A stretch of DNA of 64,000 nt from Alphaproteobacteria bacterium (GCA_947467345.1 CANIHD010000014.1:19156-83155); one strand, 5' to 3'; positions 27,782 through 39,035 are shown, counted from the stretch's first letter. Translations and numbers: made by a program. Notes: generated by a model not told the origin, from the letters alone.

Positions 27782-30700
27782 CTACCAGGTCTTGGTCACC
27801 GTGATCGAGAGCGTGCGTCCATTCGGACTGATGGATGAATCATGCGCGAACGTGCCGCCATTATTGGCGATGCGGTAGACAAAGGCGCCGCGCTTATCCA
27901 ACACGTTGTTCACATTGAGATTGAACCTGAGATTCTTGAGGTAATCATTCGCAGGTTTGTCCATCAGATCGTAAGCGACAGCGAAGTCGAAGAGATAATA
28001 AGACGGCACGAAATTATTATAGTCCGGGAACTGCTCAGCGCCCGCATAGCAGACCGGACCGCTGATGAAGCACCCCGGCGGATAGGCCTGGTTATGAAAA
28101 TAATGCGAGCGGTAATTCATGATCGCCGTCACATTTAAGCCCTCGCCACTGTCCCAATTCAGCCGCGCACGATAACGAAAACGCGGATCGCGCGTTTCAC
28201 CCGGGAGGGAATCTCCAGAGTCATAGGCGTCTTCCGCCGGCTGTCCCGGCCCACCAACCGTTTCGCGGTTGATGTAATAGGTGCCGGTGATCGAAGCGCC
28301 GAACGAGCCCCAATCGTCCATCTGCCAATCGTAACCGGCGTGAAAGTCGATACCGTCGAGCTTCAGACTGCCGATATTGCGCGCCGCACCGTCGGTGACG
28401 AATTGGATCACCGGCGCGAGCGTCGGGCTGACCGTGGACAGCGGGTTTGCCAGCACCGCCTGAACGGCAGCGTCGAATCCTGCGTCGCCGCGAATATAGA
28501 TGTTGGGACGATCGAACGGATTGAGAAGATCCGTGCCGCCGCCTTGAATCGTGTTGGTCAGGTTCACCCAGAAATAGGTGGCGTGAATATCGAGGCCCGG
28601 AAGGAAAGTCGGCATGAACTGGAAGCCGTACGAAAAGCTCTCCGCTTCTTCGGGTCCAAGCGCATAACCCGCATCGCGCGTAACGCCTTGCAGCCCATCC
28701 GAACCGCCGCCGACACTGACGCCGCCGGGGGAACTGGCGCAGGTTAAACCGAAGCCACCATTGATAAGCGCTTCACCCGCCGAACCCGCAACCGGCGTCG
28801 TCGCGCCGACTGCACACAGACGCACATTGTTGTTCGCGGCACCGGCCGGCGTGTTCTGAGGCATGATCAGACGCCCCGCGACCGCCGAAGTCTCGGCAAA
28901 GGCGGGCGCGCGGAACGACGTTCCCCAGCTGCCGCGCAACGTGAGCGATTCAAATGGCATGTAATCGACTGCAACACGCGGGTTCGAAGTGCCGCCAAAA
29001 TCATTGTAATGGTCGTGGCGCCAAGAGGCCTGCAGATCCAACGAATAAATGCCTGGAATGCGATTGGCTTCGCCGAAGATCGGCGCGTTGATTTCGCCGT
29101 ACGCGGCCCAAATATTGCGCACGCCGATGGACGGCGTGGTTGTGGCAAGCGCTTTCGACACCGAATTGATGCTGTTGGTGTCGATGAATTTGTAGTGATT
29201 GGTCACTTTGTCGGCGCCGATGGCGGCGCGTAAGGGTCCGCCCGGAAGCTCGAAGACCGGACCGTCGAACACAGCCGCGAATTGCCGCAAATTCCATTTC
29301 TGGTCGAAGATTTCGTTGCCGTTGATATAGGCCAACGTCACCGGGCTGTTACACTCATAGACCTGCGGATCGCAGAACACATTCAGGAACGGAACGTTCG
29401 CGGGCTTTGAGAAGGCTGCCTGATTGCCGGAAGCGACAACAGTATTGCCCAAAGCCGCGAGCACCATGTTGGTGTTCGCGCTATTATTCGTGATGGCGTA
29501 GTTCGCTTCTTCACTCGTGTTGAAGAAGAGCCGGCCGTTCCATTCATATGGCAGATCCACATTGAAGCCGCCTGCATAGCGCGAATTGCGCGAATGACCG
29601 CTCGTATAGGGGCGGAGTTCGTCTGTGAGGAGGTAGGAAATGCGAAGGCCCGCCGGCGCACCGGTTGGGTAATAAGGGTTTGTGGTCGGCACCGTGATGG
29701 CGTTCAGCGCGGTGTTCGCCGGGCGATTATGCGTACCGCTGTAGAAGAACTGCGCGCGCCGATTGGAATAGAAGGCGTCGGCGAAGAATTCGACGCCTTC
29801 TACAATTTCCTGATCGAACGTCACGGTCGCCGCGTTGCGCTGCTGAGCGGCCTGCTCGTCGGCATAGCGATAGGAATTGATTTCGTTCTTGACGCCTTTG
29901 TTGGCAAGAAGCGCCGTCCATGTTGTCGTGGCTGCGCTGCTCCCGACCGTTGGATTTGTGTGTGCAGCCGTGTCGCCATAATTCCAGCCCACGCCTTGTG
30001 GAATGGAATAGCAATTGTTGCACCACATCGTGCCGGACGCGGCAGAGAAGCCGGACGGCGCGCCGGCAATTGTCTGCAATGCGCCGGTCGAAACGATACC
30101 GGGCAGCGATGAACGCACGAGTGTGCGATCGTCCAGCCCCCACGGCGTGAAATCATAGGTGAAGGTATCGATGGTGGAGCGCGGGACGCGCTTGGCGTCG
30201 TAAAATTCATAGACCAGCGTGACGTCGCCGCCTTCCCACGTCGTGCCCCAGAGTTGGCTGGCTTGATAGGTGGGGGCGCCCACGGCGGAACGCGAATATT
30301 TCAATTGCGAAATGGCGCCTTCATAGCCGCGCCGCATGACGACATTGAGAACGCCAGCGATAGCGTCGGAGCCATAGGTGGCCGAGGCGCCATCGACAAG
30401 AATGTCGATGTGATCGAGCGCAAGTGACGGGATGATCGAGGGATCGAGCTGGCAGGTGCCATGCCCTTGCACGGGATAGCGCATGGAATCGATCAACATC
30501 AGTGTGCGCACGCCGGCATTGGTGGAAAGCCCGCGCAGATCAACCGACGTCAGACGTTCCCAATTGCCCGGGCTGGAGCCCGCGCCGGTGGAAGCATCAA
30601 CTTCGACAGCGGGAACATTGCGCAAGAGTTCGGACACCGTGAGCGCGCCGGTTTCCTGAAACTCCGCCTCGCCGAGATTGGTGACCGGCACACCAACCGC

Positions 30701-30871
30701 CGGTGCGCCGCGGATGAGCGAACCAGTGACCAGAACTTCTTCTTCCGGTACCGCGGCCGGGGCCGCTTGCGGGGCTTGCGCATGCGCCGCATTAGCGAGC
30801 ACGACAAATGAGGCAGTACTCAGAAGCGCAGCGAATTTAGCCACGACACGCGCATGCGATGTCTGTTCCAC
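27782..30871 (-). CDS. TonB-dependent receptor
   Basis: Plug EEEVLVTGSLIRGAPAVGVPVTNL...TVSELLRNVPAVEV; IDILVDGASATYGSDAIAGVLNVVMRR; C-terminal SITVTKTW; start probably GTG. Confidence 0.94.
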   Translation of the reverse strand: MEQTSHARVVAKFAALLSTASFVVLANAAHAQAPQAAPAAVPEEEVLVTGSLIRGAPAVGVPVTNLGEAEFQETGALTVSELLRNVPAVEVDASTGAGSSPGNWERLTSVDLRGLSTNAGVRTLMLIDSMRYPVQGHGTCQLDPSIIPSLALDHIDILVDGASATYGSDAIAGVLNVVMRRGYEGAISQLKYSRSAVGAPTYQASQLWGTTWEGGDVTLVYEFYDAKRVPRSTIDTFTYDFTPWGLDDRTLVRSSLPGIVSTGALQTIAGAPSGFSAASGTMWCNNCYSIPQGVGWNYGDTAAHTNPTVGSSAATTTWTALLANKGVKNEINSYRYADEQAAQQRNAATVTFDQEIVEGVEFFADAFYSNRRAQFFYSGTHNRPANTALNAITVPTTNPYYPTGAPAGLRISYLLTDELRPYTSGHSRNSRYAGGFNVDLPYEWNGRLFFNTSEEANYAITNNSANTNMVLAALGNTVVASGNQAAFSKPANVPFLNVFCDPQVYECNSPVTLAYINGNEIFDQKWNLRQFAAVFDGPVFELPGGPLRAAIGADKVTNHYKFIDTNSINSVSKALATTTPSIGVRNIWAAYGEINAPIFGEANRIPGIYSLDLQASWRHDHYNDFGGTSNPRVAVDYMPFESLTLRGSWGTSFRAPAFAETSAVAGRLIMPQNTPAGAANNNVRLCAVGATTPVAGSAGEALINGGFGLTCASSPGGVSVGGGSDGLQGVTRDAGYALGPEEAESFSYGFQFMPTFLPGLDIHATYFWVNLTNTIQGGGTDLLNPFDRPNIYIRGDAGFDAAVQAVLANPLSTVSPTLAPVIQFVTDGAARNIGSLKLDGIDFHAGYDWQMDDWGSFGASITGTYYINRETVGGPGQPAEDAYDSGDSLPGETRDPRFRYRARLNWDSGEGLNVTAIMNYRSHYFHNQAYPPGCFISGPVCYAGAEQFPDYNNFVPSYYLFDFAVAYDLMDKPANDYLKNLRFNLNVNNVLDKRGAFVYRIANNGGTFAHDSSISPNGRTLSITVTKTW

Positions 30872-31212
30872 GGCAATCCCCCGGTTGTCGGACCACCGTT
30901 TTCCGGTTGGTCCCACATATAGCTCCCCGTCTGTCGGCGCTTGCGCACCTGTCCAGACCTCCGCCGCCTTTTGAACGCGGCGGTTCGGCAGGCGCCTTTG
31001 CAGCATGGAATTCGTGGGCGGTCAATCTTCGTATGCTAAGAATGGCGCGATCTTAACATGGCTGTGTGAAACTGTGGGCGCTCGGCATCACAGCATCGAT
31101 CGGCGCCCGTTCCAGCTTTGATCTCTAATGGTTCTTCTCATAGTTCGAGGCGGTCGCTACCCGACCCCCTCACCAGGAAGCAGTATTTCCTTCGTCCTAT
31201 GCGGCACTTCTT

Positions 31213-31357
31213 TGTCATGGCCCGGCTTGACCGGGCCATCCAGCGCTCACGCGTCCGCGTGAGCAATAGAACCTACGATCGCCTGGATGGCCTCGCCAGC
31301 GTGCTTCGCACGCAGATCAATGATTGGCGCGCAAAGCGCGCCGGGCGGGCCATAACA
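31213..31357. repeat. Palindromic intergenic repeat, family B copy 2 (inverted relative to copy 1, with inserted hairpin)
   Basis: tgtcatggcccggcttgaccgggccatccagcgctcacgcgtccgcgtgagcaatagaacctacgatcgcctggatggcc... Confidence 0.8.
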
Positions 31358-31393
31358 AAGAGAGAATAGGACGCGCAAGGCGCGCCAGAGAAC

Positions 31394-31412
31394 GCGCGTC
31401 TCGAAGGATGAG
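31394..31412. repeat. Family C repeat fragment (inverted)
   Basis: gcgcgtctcgaaggatgag, reverse complement of the 23881 fragment core. Confidence 0.6.
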
Positions 31413-31481
31413 GGACGCCCGCACTTCCTTTGTTCGCCGCCTTGGGCTGATATAGGCTTCAAGCCCAAACAGAGGTGAGCG

Positions 31482-32360
31482 ATGGCTTGGCGTATTTCCA
31501 ACATCGTAAGAGCGGCTGCCATGGCAGCCGTGCTGCCACTTCTGGTTGCCGAACCGGCGTCAGCGGCGCCGGCTGCCGGTACTGGTCCTGTGGTGGATTT
31601 GGCCCTCGTCCTCGCGGTCGACGTCTCCGCCAGCATCGACTGGTCCGAGGCCCAATTGCAGCGTAAGGGCCTGGCCGACGCCTTTGTCAGCTCAGAGGTC
31701 CTCCGCGCGATCAGCTCAGGCACCAATGGCCGCATCGGCGTGGCGGTGGTGTTCTTCTCAAGCTACGGCCGTGGCGTGATGGACGTGCCCATCCCCTGGA
31801 CGGTCCTCAGCGACCAAGCCAGCGCCGTGGCCTTTGCCAAGGCGATTATCGCGGCGCCCCCGATGTCGGGCCGAGGCACCTCGATTTCCGATGCGCTGAA
31901 CCTCTCCCTCCAGGTTTTCGCCGCCATGCCGCTGCGCGCCTCCAAGCGCGTGATCGACGTTTCCGGCGACGGCATGAACAGCGCGGGGCCGCCCATCACG
32001 GGCGTGCGCGAGAAGGTTCTCGCGCAAGGAATTTCGATCAACGCGCTGCCGATCAGCGAAGACTATATGGGCGATTATCTGGAACAATATTTCAAAGGGT
32101 GCGTGGTCGGCGGGCCGGGCTCGTTCATGCTGCCGGCCAAAGGGTTCACCGATTTCGCCCGCGCCATTCGGCGCAAATTGGTGCTGGAAATTTCCGGACT
32201 GACGCCCGCCGAGATGCCAGAGCGCCAGGCGCGCTTGATCAGGACGGCAGGCGCGCCCTTGACGGGGCGCGATCTGCTCCCGCGCAACAACGAGCCGGCA
32301 GAAACGCCCTTTCAGGGCGATTGCGACTTTCCGATGTTCGGCGGCTTCGGACGGTTCTAA
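31482..32360 (+). CDS. DUF1194 (von Willebrand factor A-like) secreted protein
   Basis: Signal peptide; VDLALVLAVDVSASIDWSEAQLQRKGLADAF; RVIDVSGDGMNSAGPPI. Confidence 0.9.
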   Translation: MAWRISNIVRAAAMAAVLPLLVAEPASAAPAAGTGPVVDLALVLAVDVSASIDWSEAQLQRKGLADAFVSSEVLRAISSGTNGRIGVAVVFFSSYGRGVMDVPIPWTVLSDQASAVAFAKAIIAAPPMSGRGTSISDALNLSLQVFAAMPLRASKRVIDVSGDGMNSAGPPITGVREKVLAQGISINALPISEDYMGDYLEQYFKGCVVGGPGSFMLPAKGFTDFARAIRRKLVLEISGLTPAEMPERQARLIRTAGAPLTGRDLLPRNNEPAETPFQGDCDFPMFGGFGRF

Positions 32361-32369
32361 ATCGCGCCC

Positions 32370-34532
32370 TTACTGAGAGCGCGACTTCACCTCTTTGCGG
32401 GCGGCGTGGAGAATCCACTCGGTGTAGCCGTTCGGCTGCACGCGGCCTTTGAAGATGAGATCGCTCGCCGCGCGAAAGGCCACGCCGTCAAAGCCCGGCG
32501 CCATCGGTTTGTACAGCGGATCGCCTGCGTTCTGACTGTCGACGATGGCAGCCATGCGGCGCAGCGTTTCCGTGATGTCGGCTTCGCTGACCACGCCATG
32601 ATGCAGCCAATTGGCCAGATGTTGGCTGGAAATGCGCAAGGTGGCGCGGTCTTCCATCAAGCCGACATTGTTGATGTCCGGCACTTTGGAACAGCCGATG
32701 CCCTGGTCGATCCAGCGCACGACATAACCGAGAATGCCTTGCGCGTTGTTGTCGAGTTCCTGGCGCACGTCGGCCGGCGCCCAATTCGAACGCGACACCG
32801 GTATGTTGAGAATGTCCGACAATTTCGCGCGGGCACGCTTCTCCAATTCCTTCTGGCGCGCGAACACATCGACGCGGTGATAATGCATCGCGTGTAGCGT
32901 GGCGGCGGTTGGAGACGGCACCCAGGCTGTGTTGGCGCCCGCCTGCAAATGGCCGATCTTTTGCGTCATCATATCGGCCATTTTGTCAGGCGCCGCCCAC
33001 ATGCCCTTACCGATTTGCGCGCGGCCCGGAAGCCCGGCGAGAAGACCCGTATCCACGTTCCAATCTTCGTACGCCTTGATCCATTGAAGCGTCTTCATGT
33101 CGTTCTTACGCACCATGGGACCAGCTTCCATGGAGGTGTGGATTTCGTCGCCGGTGCGATCGAGGAAGCCAGTGTTGATGAACACGACGCGGGCGCGCAC
33201 CGCGAGAATGGCTGCTTTCAGATTGACTGTGGTGCGACGCTCTTCGTCCATGATGCCGATTTTCATCGTGTTGGGACGAAGGCCCACGATGTTTTCGACG
33301 CGTGCGAACAATTCACCGGCGAATGCGACCTCCTCCGGGCCGTGCATTTTCGGCTTTACGATATAGAGCGAACCGGTGCGGCTGTTGCGAAAGGCGGTCT
33401 TGCCGCGCAGTTCGCGCGACGCAATCGCCGCGCTGACCAGAGCGTCGAGGAAACTTTCTGGAATGGACTGGCCGGAAGAGTCGCGAACCGCATCCGTATA
33501 CATATGGCTGCCGACATTGCGTACCAGCATGAGGCTGCGGCCCGGCAGGATGATTTCCGCTTCACCAGGCGCGCGGAATTTGCGGTCGGCACGCGGCCGC
33601 CGATCGAGCGATTGACCGCCTTTGTCGAATTTTGCGGAAAGATCGCCGGTGTAGAGGCCGAGGAGATTGCGATAGATGAGAATCTTATCTTCGGCATCGA
33701 CGGCAGCGACGCTGTCTTCCATATCCACGATGGCGGTGAGCGCGGATTCCAGCACGACATCGGCAACGCCAGCGGGATCGGCCTTACCGACCGGCTTGCT
33801 GCGGTCGATGACGATTTCGATATGCATCCCGTTGTTGCGGAAGAGAAGCGATGTCGGCGCAGCATTCTCACCGAGATAGCCGACAAATTTTTCCGCCGAC
33901 ACAATGCGCGCCGCGCCATTCTTGGTGCGGGCACTGAGCTGCCCGCCGGGACCAACCGAATATGCCACAACATCGGCGTGCGATGCGCCTTCAAGCGGCA
34001 CTGCTTGATCAAGGAAAGCCTTGGCAGCGGCAACGACGCGCGCGCCGCGAACGACGTTATATCCTGTCCCGCGCGCCGCGCCGCCTTCATCAGAAATGGC
34101 ATCGGTTCCGTAGAGCGCGTCGTAAAGACTGCCCCAACGCGCATTCAGCGCATTCAGCGCATAGCGCGCATTCGAGAGCGGCACGACAAGTTGCGGGCCA
34201 GCGGTGTGTGCGATTTCCGCGTCAACGCCTTCGGTCGTGATTCTCGCGTCGGGCGGTTCCGGCAGGAGATAGCCGATCTTCTTGAGAAAGGCCTCATAGG
34301 CGGCGGCATCGAGTTCGCCGCGATGCTCGCGATGATAGGTGTCCAGCGAGGCCTGCAGCGCATCGCGCCTTTCCAAGAGCGCGCGATTGCGCGGTCCGAG
34401 CTCACCGACAATGGCGGCCAACCCGCTCCAGAAAGAGTCCTCGGATATGCGCGTTCCGGGCAAAAGCTCTTTGCCGACAAAATCATGCAAAGAACGGACG
34501 ATTTTCAGACCATGGACTTCGACAATGTTCAT
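32370..34532 (-). CDS. glcB: Malate synthase G
   Basis: Near full-length match by eye: [101 protein letters not shown]. Confidence 0.97.
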   Translation of the reverse strand: MNIVEVHGLKIVRSLHDFVGKELLPGTRISEDSFWSGLAAIVGELGPRNRALLERRDALQASLDTYHREHRGELDAAAYEAFLKKIGYLLPEPPDARITTEGVDAEIAHTAGPQLVVPLSNARYALNALNARWGSLYDALYGTDAISDEGGAARGTGYNVVRGARVVAAAKAFLDQAVPLEGASHADVVAYSVGPGGQLSARTKNGAARIVSAEKFVGYLGENAAPTSLLFRNNGMHIEIVIDRSKPVGKADPAGVADVVLESALTAIVDMEDSVAAVDAEDKILIYRNLLGLYTGDLSAKFDKGGQSLDRRPRADRKFRAPGEAEIILPGRSLMLVRNVGSHMYTDAVRDSSGQSIPESFLDALVSAAIASRELRGKTAFRNSRTGSLYIVKPKMHGPEEVAFAGELFARVENIVGLRPNTMKIGIMDEERRTTVNLKAAILAVRARVVFINTGFLDRTGDEIHTSMEAGPMVRKNDMKTLQWIKAYEDWNVDTGLLAGLPGRAQIGKGMWAAPDKMADMMTQKIGHLQAGANTAWVPSPTAATLHAMHYHRVDVFARQKELEKRARAKLSDILNIPVSRSNWAPADVRQELDNNAQGILGYVVRWIDQGIGCSKVPDINNVGLMEDRATLRISSQHLANWLHHGVVSEADITETLRRMAAIVDSQNAGDPLYKPMAPGFDGVAFRAASDLIFKGRVQPNGYTEWILHAARKEVKSRSQ

Positions 34533-34539
34533 AAAACTC

Positions 34540-36207
34540 TCACGGATGGAGGACCATTAGATTGAACGGCCAGACATAGGCCTGGAGCATTACCAGAACG
34601 CCTACAAGAGATGCCAGGACAATCGAGTGCAAGAAAACGAAGCGCAAAATCGTCGATTCATGGCCGAACCAGCCTGTTGCCGTGGAAGCAACAACGATGG
34701 ATTGTGCGTCAATCATTTTGCCCATGACGCCGCCGGAAGAATTCGCTGCCGCCATCAATATCGGTGAAATGCCCAGCTGCTCCGACGTGACGCGCTGCAA
34801 ACCGCCGAACAGCACATTGGACGCCGTGTCCGAGCCGGTTAACGCGACGCCGAGCCATCCCAAAAGCGTTCCGAAGAACGGATAGAACACGCCGGTTTGT
34901 GCGAATGAAAGGCCGAGCGTCGCGTCGATGCCAGAGTAGCGTGTGAGCGTTCCAAGCGCGAGCATGGCGGCAATCGTCACCAGCGAATAGCGCACGATGA
35001 CAAGCGTTTCGACATAGGCGCGCACAATACGCACCGGCGAAAAGCGCATGTAGAACGCCGCGATCAGCGCGGCGACCAGAATGCCGGTGCCGGTATAAGA
35101 AAGAAATGAGAAGGTGAAAACCGCGCCTTCAGCGGCCGGCATGGGAACAACCGGCGGCACTTTCTGAATCAGATTGTGCAAACCCTCAATCGGAATAGCG
35201 GGCGCGAAATAGGCGTTCACCGCGTTACGGAAATCGCCTGAACCCCAGATGACAACGATGCTGCAAAGAATCGCCCACGGCATCCACGCGGTGATGATTT
35301 CCTTGCGGCTCGCATTCGGCAGCGCTTTGGGCACCGGCATGGTGGAGGCGGAATCGTCGCGCTGGCGCAATTTCGGCGACAGCCACAATTCTTTCGGCTG
35401 CCAAATCTGCAAGAAGCCGAGCAGGCAGAGAATGGAGATGATCGACGCGCCGATATCGACAATCCACGGATTGATGAAATTGGAGATCAGAAATTGCGGG
35501 ACGGCGAACGACACGCCGCAGACCAGAATGGCCGGCCAGATTTCCTTCATGCCGCGCCAGCCGGCGAAGGCCCAGATCAGCCAAAACGGAACGATGACTG
35601 AGAAGAACGGCAATTGGCGTCCGACCATGGCGCCGAGAATGTAGGGATCGTAGCCTGTGGCGGTGGCGAGACCTTGGATCGGCGTGCCCAGAGCGCCGAA
35701 CGCGACCGGTGCGGTGTTGGCAATGAGCGAAAGGCCGGCAGCGGCGAGGGGCGAGAAGCCGAGCCCCATCAGCATGGCCCCGGTGACGGCGACCGGTGTA
35801 CCGAATCCCGAAGCGCCCTCGAAGAAGGCGCCGAGGCAAAAGGCAATGAGGAGAAGCTGTAGCCTTCGGTCGGCAGTGATGCTGCCGATGGACGATTGCA
35901 GGATGGCGAACCAGCCCTTCTCCACCGTCAGGCGATAGAGAAAAATGACATTGAGGATGATCCAGCCGATCGGGAAGAACCCGGTCACGGCACCAAGCCC
36001 AGCGGCCCTGAGTGCCATCCCCGCCGGCATGGTGAAGGCAAAAATGGCGACCAGCAGCGCGACGCCAAGGGCCAGGATTGCCGCTATATGCACCTTCATC
36101 TTCCCGGACGCGATCAGGCTGAGAAGGAAGACCACCGGGACCGCGGCGGCGAGCGTAGAAAGCGCCGCACTGCCAAACGGATTATAGACCTGTGCCCAGG
36201 TTTCCAT
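34540..36207 (-). CDS. L-lactate/glycolate permease (LctP/GlcA family)
   Basis: [51 protein letters not shown]. Confidence 0.95.
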   Translation of the reverse strand: METWAQVYNPFGSAALSTLAAAVPVVFLLSLIASGKMKVHIAAILALGVALLVAIFAFTMPAGMALRAAGLGAVTGFFPIGWIILNVIFLYRLTVEKGWFAILQSSIGSITADRRLQLLLIAFCLGAFFEGASGFGTPVAVTGAMLMGLGFSPLAAAGLSLIANTAPVAFGALGTPIQGLATATGYDPYILGAMVGRQLPFFSVIVPFWLIWAFAGWRGMKEIWPAILVCGVSFAVPQFLISNFINPWIVDIGASIISILCLLGFLQIWQPKELWLSPKLRQRDDSASTMPVPKALPNASRKEIITAWMPWAILCSIVVIWGSGDFRNAVNAYFAPAIPIEGLHNLIQKVPPVVPMPAAEGAVFTFSFLSYTGTGILVAALIAAFYMRFSPVRIVRAYVETLVIVRYSLVTIAAMLALGTLTRYSGIDATLGLSFAQTGVFYPFFGTLLGWLGVALTGSDTASNVLFGGLQRVTSEQLGISPILMAAANSSGGVMGKMIDAQSIVVASTATGWFGHESTILRFVFLHSIVLASLVGVLVMLQAYVWPFNLMVLHP

Positions 36208-36307
36208 GAACGCTGCCCGCCCTTCCCCCTGGCGCCTCTTGCCCCACCGGGGAATTACTCCCGGGCCGGGCGCCTTGTCTCAGCTTGTCACCCCTCCGGC
36301 GAGGCGC

Positions 36308-36349
36308 GCAAGTGAGGCTTTGGTAGGAGTTGCGAGCCTCACCACTTGC
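36308..36349. promoter_or_regulatory. Imperfect inverted repeat in the lldP-glcD intergenic region, candidate operator
   Basis: GCAAGTGAGGC ... GCCTCACCACTTGC. Confidence 0.45.
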
Positions 36350-36365
36350 CTGTCTATAAGGGGCT

Positions 36366-37853
36366 ATGATCGATCTTCCCATTCCCGATGAGAAAGTGCT
36401 CGCGCGGCGGCAGGAGATTGCGAACGCGCTGCTCCGCATCGTTCCCGACGGTGTGGTGGCGGATCGCGCAACCCTGACCGCCTATGACAGCGACGCGCTG
36501 AACGGCTATCGGCAGATTCCGCTGGTGTGCGTGTTGCCGCGCAATGCCCAGCAGGTGTCGGCGGTGCTGAGTTTTGCAGCGCGCGAAAATATCCGCATCG
36601 TGCCGCGTGGCGCCGGAACCTCACTTTCGGGCGGCGCGCTGCCTTTGGCGGACGGCATACTTCTCAGCCTCACACGCATGAACAACATTTTGGATATCGA
36701 TTACGAAAACCGCTGCGTGGTGGTTCAGCCGGGCGTGACAAATGCAGGCGTCACGCGCGCAGTTGAGGCGCGCGGCTTCTACTACGCGCCCGACCCGTCG
36801 AGCCAGATCGCCTGCACCATTGGCGGCAATGTGGCGGAGAATTCCGGCGGCATTCACTGCCTGAAATACGGCCTGACGACGCATAATCTCATGGGCGTCG
36901 AACTCGTTCTGATCAACGGCGAGCGCGTTCGCATCGGCGGCAAACATGCCGGCGATTGCGGGCTGGATATTCTGGGTGTCATTGCCGGCTCCGAAGGCCT
37001 TCTCGGTGTGGTGACGGAAGCGACATTGCGCATCCTCCCGCGCGCGCCGGTGACGCGAACATTCCTGATCGCTTTCGCCGACACGGAATCGGCCGCGCGC
37101 GCCGTGGGCGAAATCATCGCCGATGGAATTGTTCCCGCAGCGCTGGAATTCATGGACCGGCGCTGCGTCGATGCCGTGGAAGCATTTTGCGCCCCCGGCT
37201 ATCCGCCCGGCGCCGAAGCGATTTTGATCATCGAACTCGACGGCATGGAGGTCGAAGCCGAGGACGTGTGCCGCCGCGTCTCCGCCATCGCCGCCCGAAA
37301 CCACGCTATCTCCTCGCGCGAATGCGCCAGTGCGGAAGAACGCACGCGCGTGTGGTCGGGGCGCAAAGCCGCGTTTGCCGCCATGGGTCGGTTGCAGCCC
37401 GACATGCTATGCATGGACGGAACCATTCCACGCCGCGCTTTGCCATTTGTCTTGGGCGAAATCGCCGCCATGTCGGAGCGCTACGGGCTCGGCTGCTGCA
37501 ATGTATTTCACGCCGGCGACGGAAATTTGCATCCACTCATCGTGTTCGACGTGATGAAAGACGACGAGCTGGAACGCGCGGAAGCGTTCGGCGCCGAAAT
37601 CTTGAAACTCTGCGTCAAAGTTGGCGGCGTTCTGACCGGCGAGCACGGCGTCGGCGTTGAGAAAAAGGCGCTGATGGGCGAGATGTTTTCGCCGACCGAT
37701 CTAGGCCAGCAGGAGCGGCTGAAATGCGCCTTCGATGCGCGCGGGCTTCTGAACCCCGGAAAAGTATTTCCCATTCTCCATGCCTGCGTCGAGCAGGGCC
37801 ACATGCATGTGCGAAATGGCCGGATACCATTCGCCAATCTGCCGCGAATGTAG
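36366..37853 (+). CDS. glcD: Glycolate oxidase subunit GlcD (FAD-linked)
   Basis: RGAGTSLSGGALPLADGILLSLTRMNNIL; GNVAENSGGIHCLKYGLTTHNLMGVELVLINGE; NVFHAGDGNLHPLIVFD; GEHGVGVEKKALM. Confidence 0.96.
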   Translation: MIDLPIPDEKVLARRQEIANALLRIVPDGVVADRATLTAYDSDALNGYRQIPLVCVLPRNAQQVSAVLSFAARENIRIVPRGAGTSLSGGALPLADGILLSLTRMNNILDIDYENRCVVVQPGVTNAGVTRAVEARGFYYAPDPSSQIACTIGGNVAENSGGIHCLKYGLTTHNLMGVELVLINGERVRIGGKHAGDCGLDILGVIAGSEGLLGVVTEATLRILPRAPVTRTFLIAFADTESAARAVGEIIADGIVPAALEFMDRRCVDAVEAFCAPGYPPGAEAILIIELDGMEVEAEDVCRRVSAIAARNHAISSRECASAEERTRVWSGRKAAFAAMGRLQPDMLCMDGTIPRRALPFVLGEIAAMSERYGLGCCNVFHAGDGNLHPLIVFDVMKDDELERAEAFGAEILKLCVKVGGVLTGEHGVGVEKKALMGEMFSPTDLGQQERLKCAFDARGLLNPGKVFPILHACVEQGHMHVRNGRIPFANLPRM

Positions 37854-37856
37854 CGC

Positions 37857-39035
37857 GTGCAGAAACTTTCCCCTCGCGACGAAACGGAAATCGCCGACAT
37901 TGTGCGCGCGGCAGCGGACGGCGCGTCCTTCGAGATTGTCTCCGGCGGCAGCAAGCGGAATATGGGCCGCGCCACTGAGGCAGGCACTCTTTTGGACGTC
38001 AGCGCTCTTTCCGGAATTGTGGCCTATGAGCCGGACGAGCTGGTGTTGACGGTGCGCGCGGCAACAACGCTCACTGAAGTGACCGCGTTGCTTGCAAGCC
38101 GCAATCAGATGCTGGGCTTTGCGCCGGCAGATTGGGGGCCACTTTTGGGAGCGGAGCAAGGCTCCGCAACGATGGCAGGAATTGTCGGCAGCAATTCCAG
38201 CGGCGCGCGGCGCGTGAAGGCTGGCGCGGTGCGCGATCATCTGATTGGCGCGCGCTTCGTTAACGGGGCCGGCGAAATCATCAAGGCCGGCGGACGCGTG
38301 GTGAAAAATGTTACCGGCTTCGACATCGCTAAATTGATGGCCGGCGCATTCGGCACGCTCGGTGTTTTGACGGAACTGACCTTCCGCGTAGTACCCGCGC
38401 CGCAGGCCGCGCCTGTTGTAGCCTTACGCGATTGCACGCCTGAGTCAGGGTTGCAGGCATTGCGCGACGCGGCTTCATTGCCGCTGGAGGCGACGGGACT
38501 TGCCTATTTGCCAAGCTCGATCTCAGGCCCGCAATTCCCGAACGGCGTGGCTTTGATCCGCGTCGAGGGTTCGCATGACGCCGTGGCCGATAAAACGGCG
38601 CGATTGATGAAAGCTTTTGTGGCGCATGATCCCATCATGCTCGCGGAAGATACAGGCGCGGCTCTGTTTCGCGAGATCGACAATGGCGGCGTCTTCCGCG
38701 GCACAGGCTCCGATCTTTGGCGCCTATGTGTTCCCACCTCGGCGTCTGCCGAGGCTTTGTCAGCCAGCGGTGCTACGAACTGGTATGCCGATTGGGCCGG
38801 TGGGCTTCTCTGGTTGGAATTGCCGGCCACGGAGTCAGTTGCCGCACACCTTCGTGCGATCACGGCCAAGCATGGCGGGCACGCAATGCTGATGCGGGCG
38901 GCAGTGCAGTCACGTAAAACGCTTGCCGTATTCGAACCCGAGCCACCGGCGCGTGCTGGTCTAACGCGGTCGATCAAAGCCGCGTTCGACCCCAAGCATG
39001 TCTTGAACCCCGGTCGGATGTACGAGGATCTCTAA
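37857..39035 (+). CDS. glcE: Glycolate oxidase subunit GlcE (FAD-binding); GTG start
   Basis: GGSKRNMGRATEAGTLLDVSALSGIVAYEPDELVLTVRAATTLTEVTALLASRNQMLGFAPADWG; GRVVKNVTGFDIAKLMAGAFGTLGVLTELTFRV. Confidence 0.95.
   Translation: MQKLSPRDETEIADIVRAAADGASFEIVSGGSKRNMGRATEAGTLLDVSALSGIVAYEPDELVLTVRAATTLTEVTALLASRNQMLGFAPADWGPLLGAEQGSATMAGIVGSNSSGARRVKAGAVRDHLIGARFVNGAGEIIKAGGRVVKNVTGFDIAKLMAGAFGTLGVLTELTFRVVPAPQAAPVVALRDCTPESGLQALRDAASLPLEATGLAYLPSSISGPQFPNGVALIRVEGSHDAVADKTARLMKAFVAHDPIMLAEDTGAALFREIDNGGVFRGTGSDLWRLCVPTSASAEALSASGATNWYADWAGGLLWLELPATESVAAHLRAITAKHGGHAMLMRAAVQSRKTLAVFEPEPPARAGLTRSIKAAFDPKHVLNPGRMYEDL

Noticed and set aside
32949-34565. 538-aa plus-strand ORF opposite malate synthase G
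   Set aside because: Antisense shadow ORF in GC-rich DNA; the minus strand encodes an unmistakable malate synthase G and the plus translation has no recognisable domain
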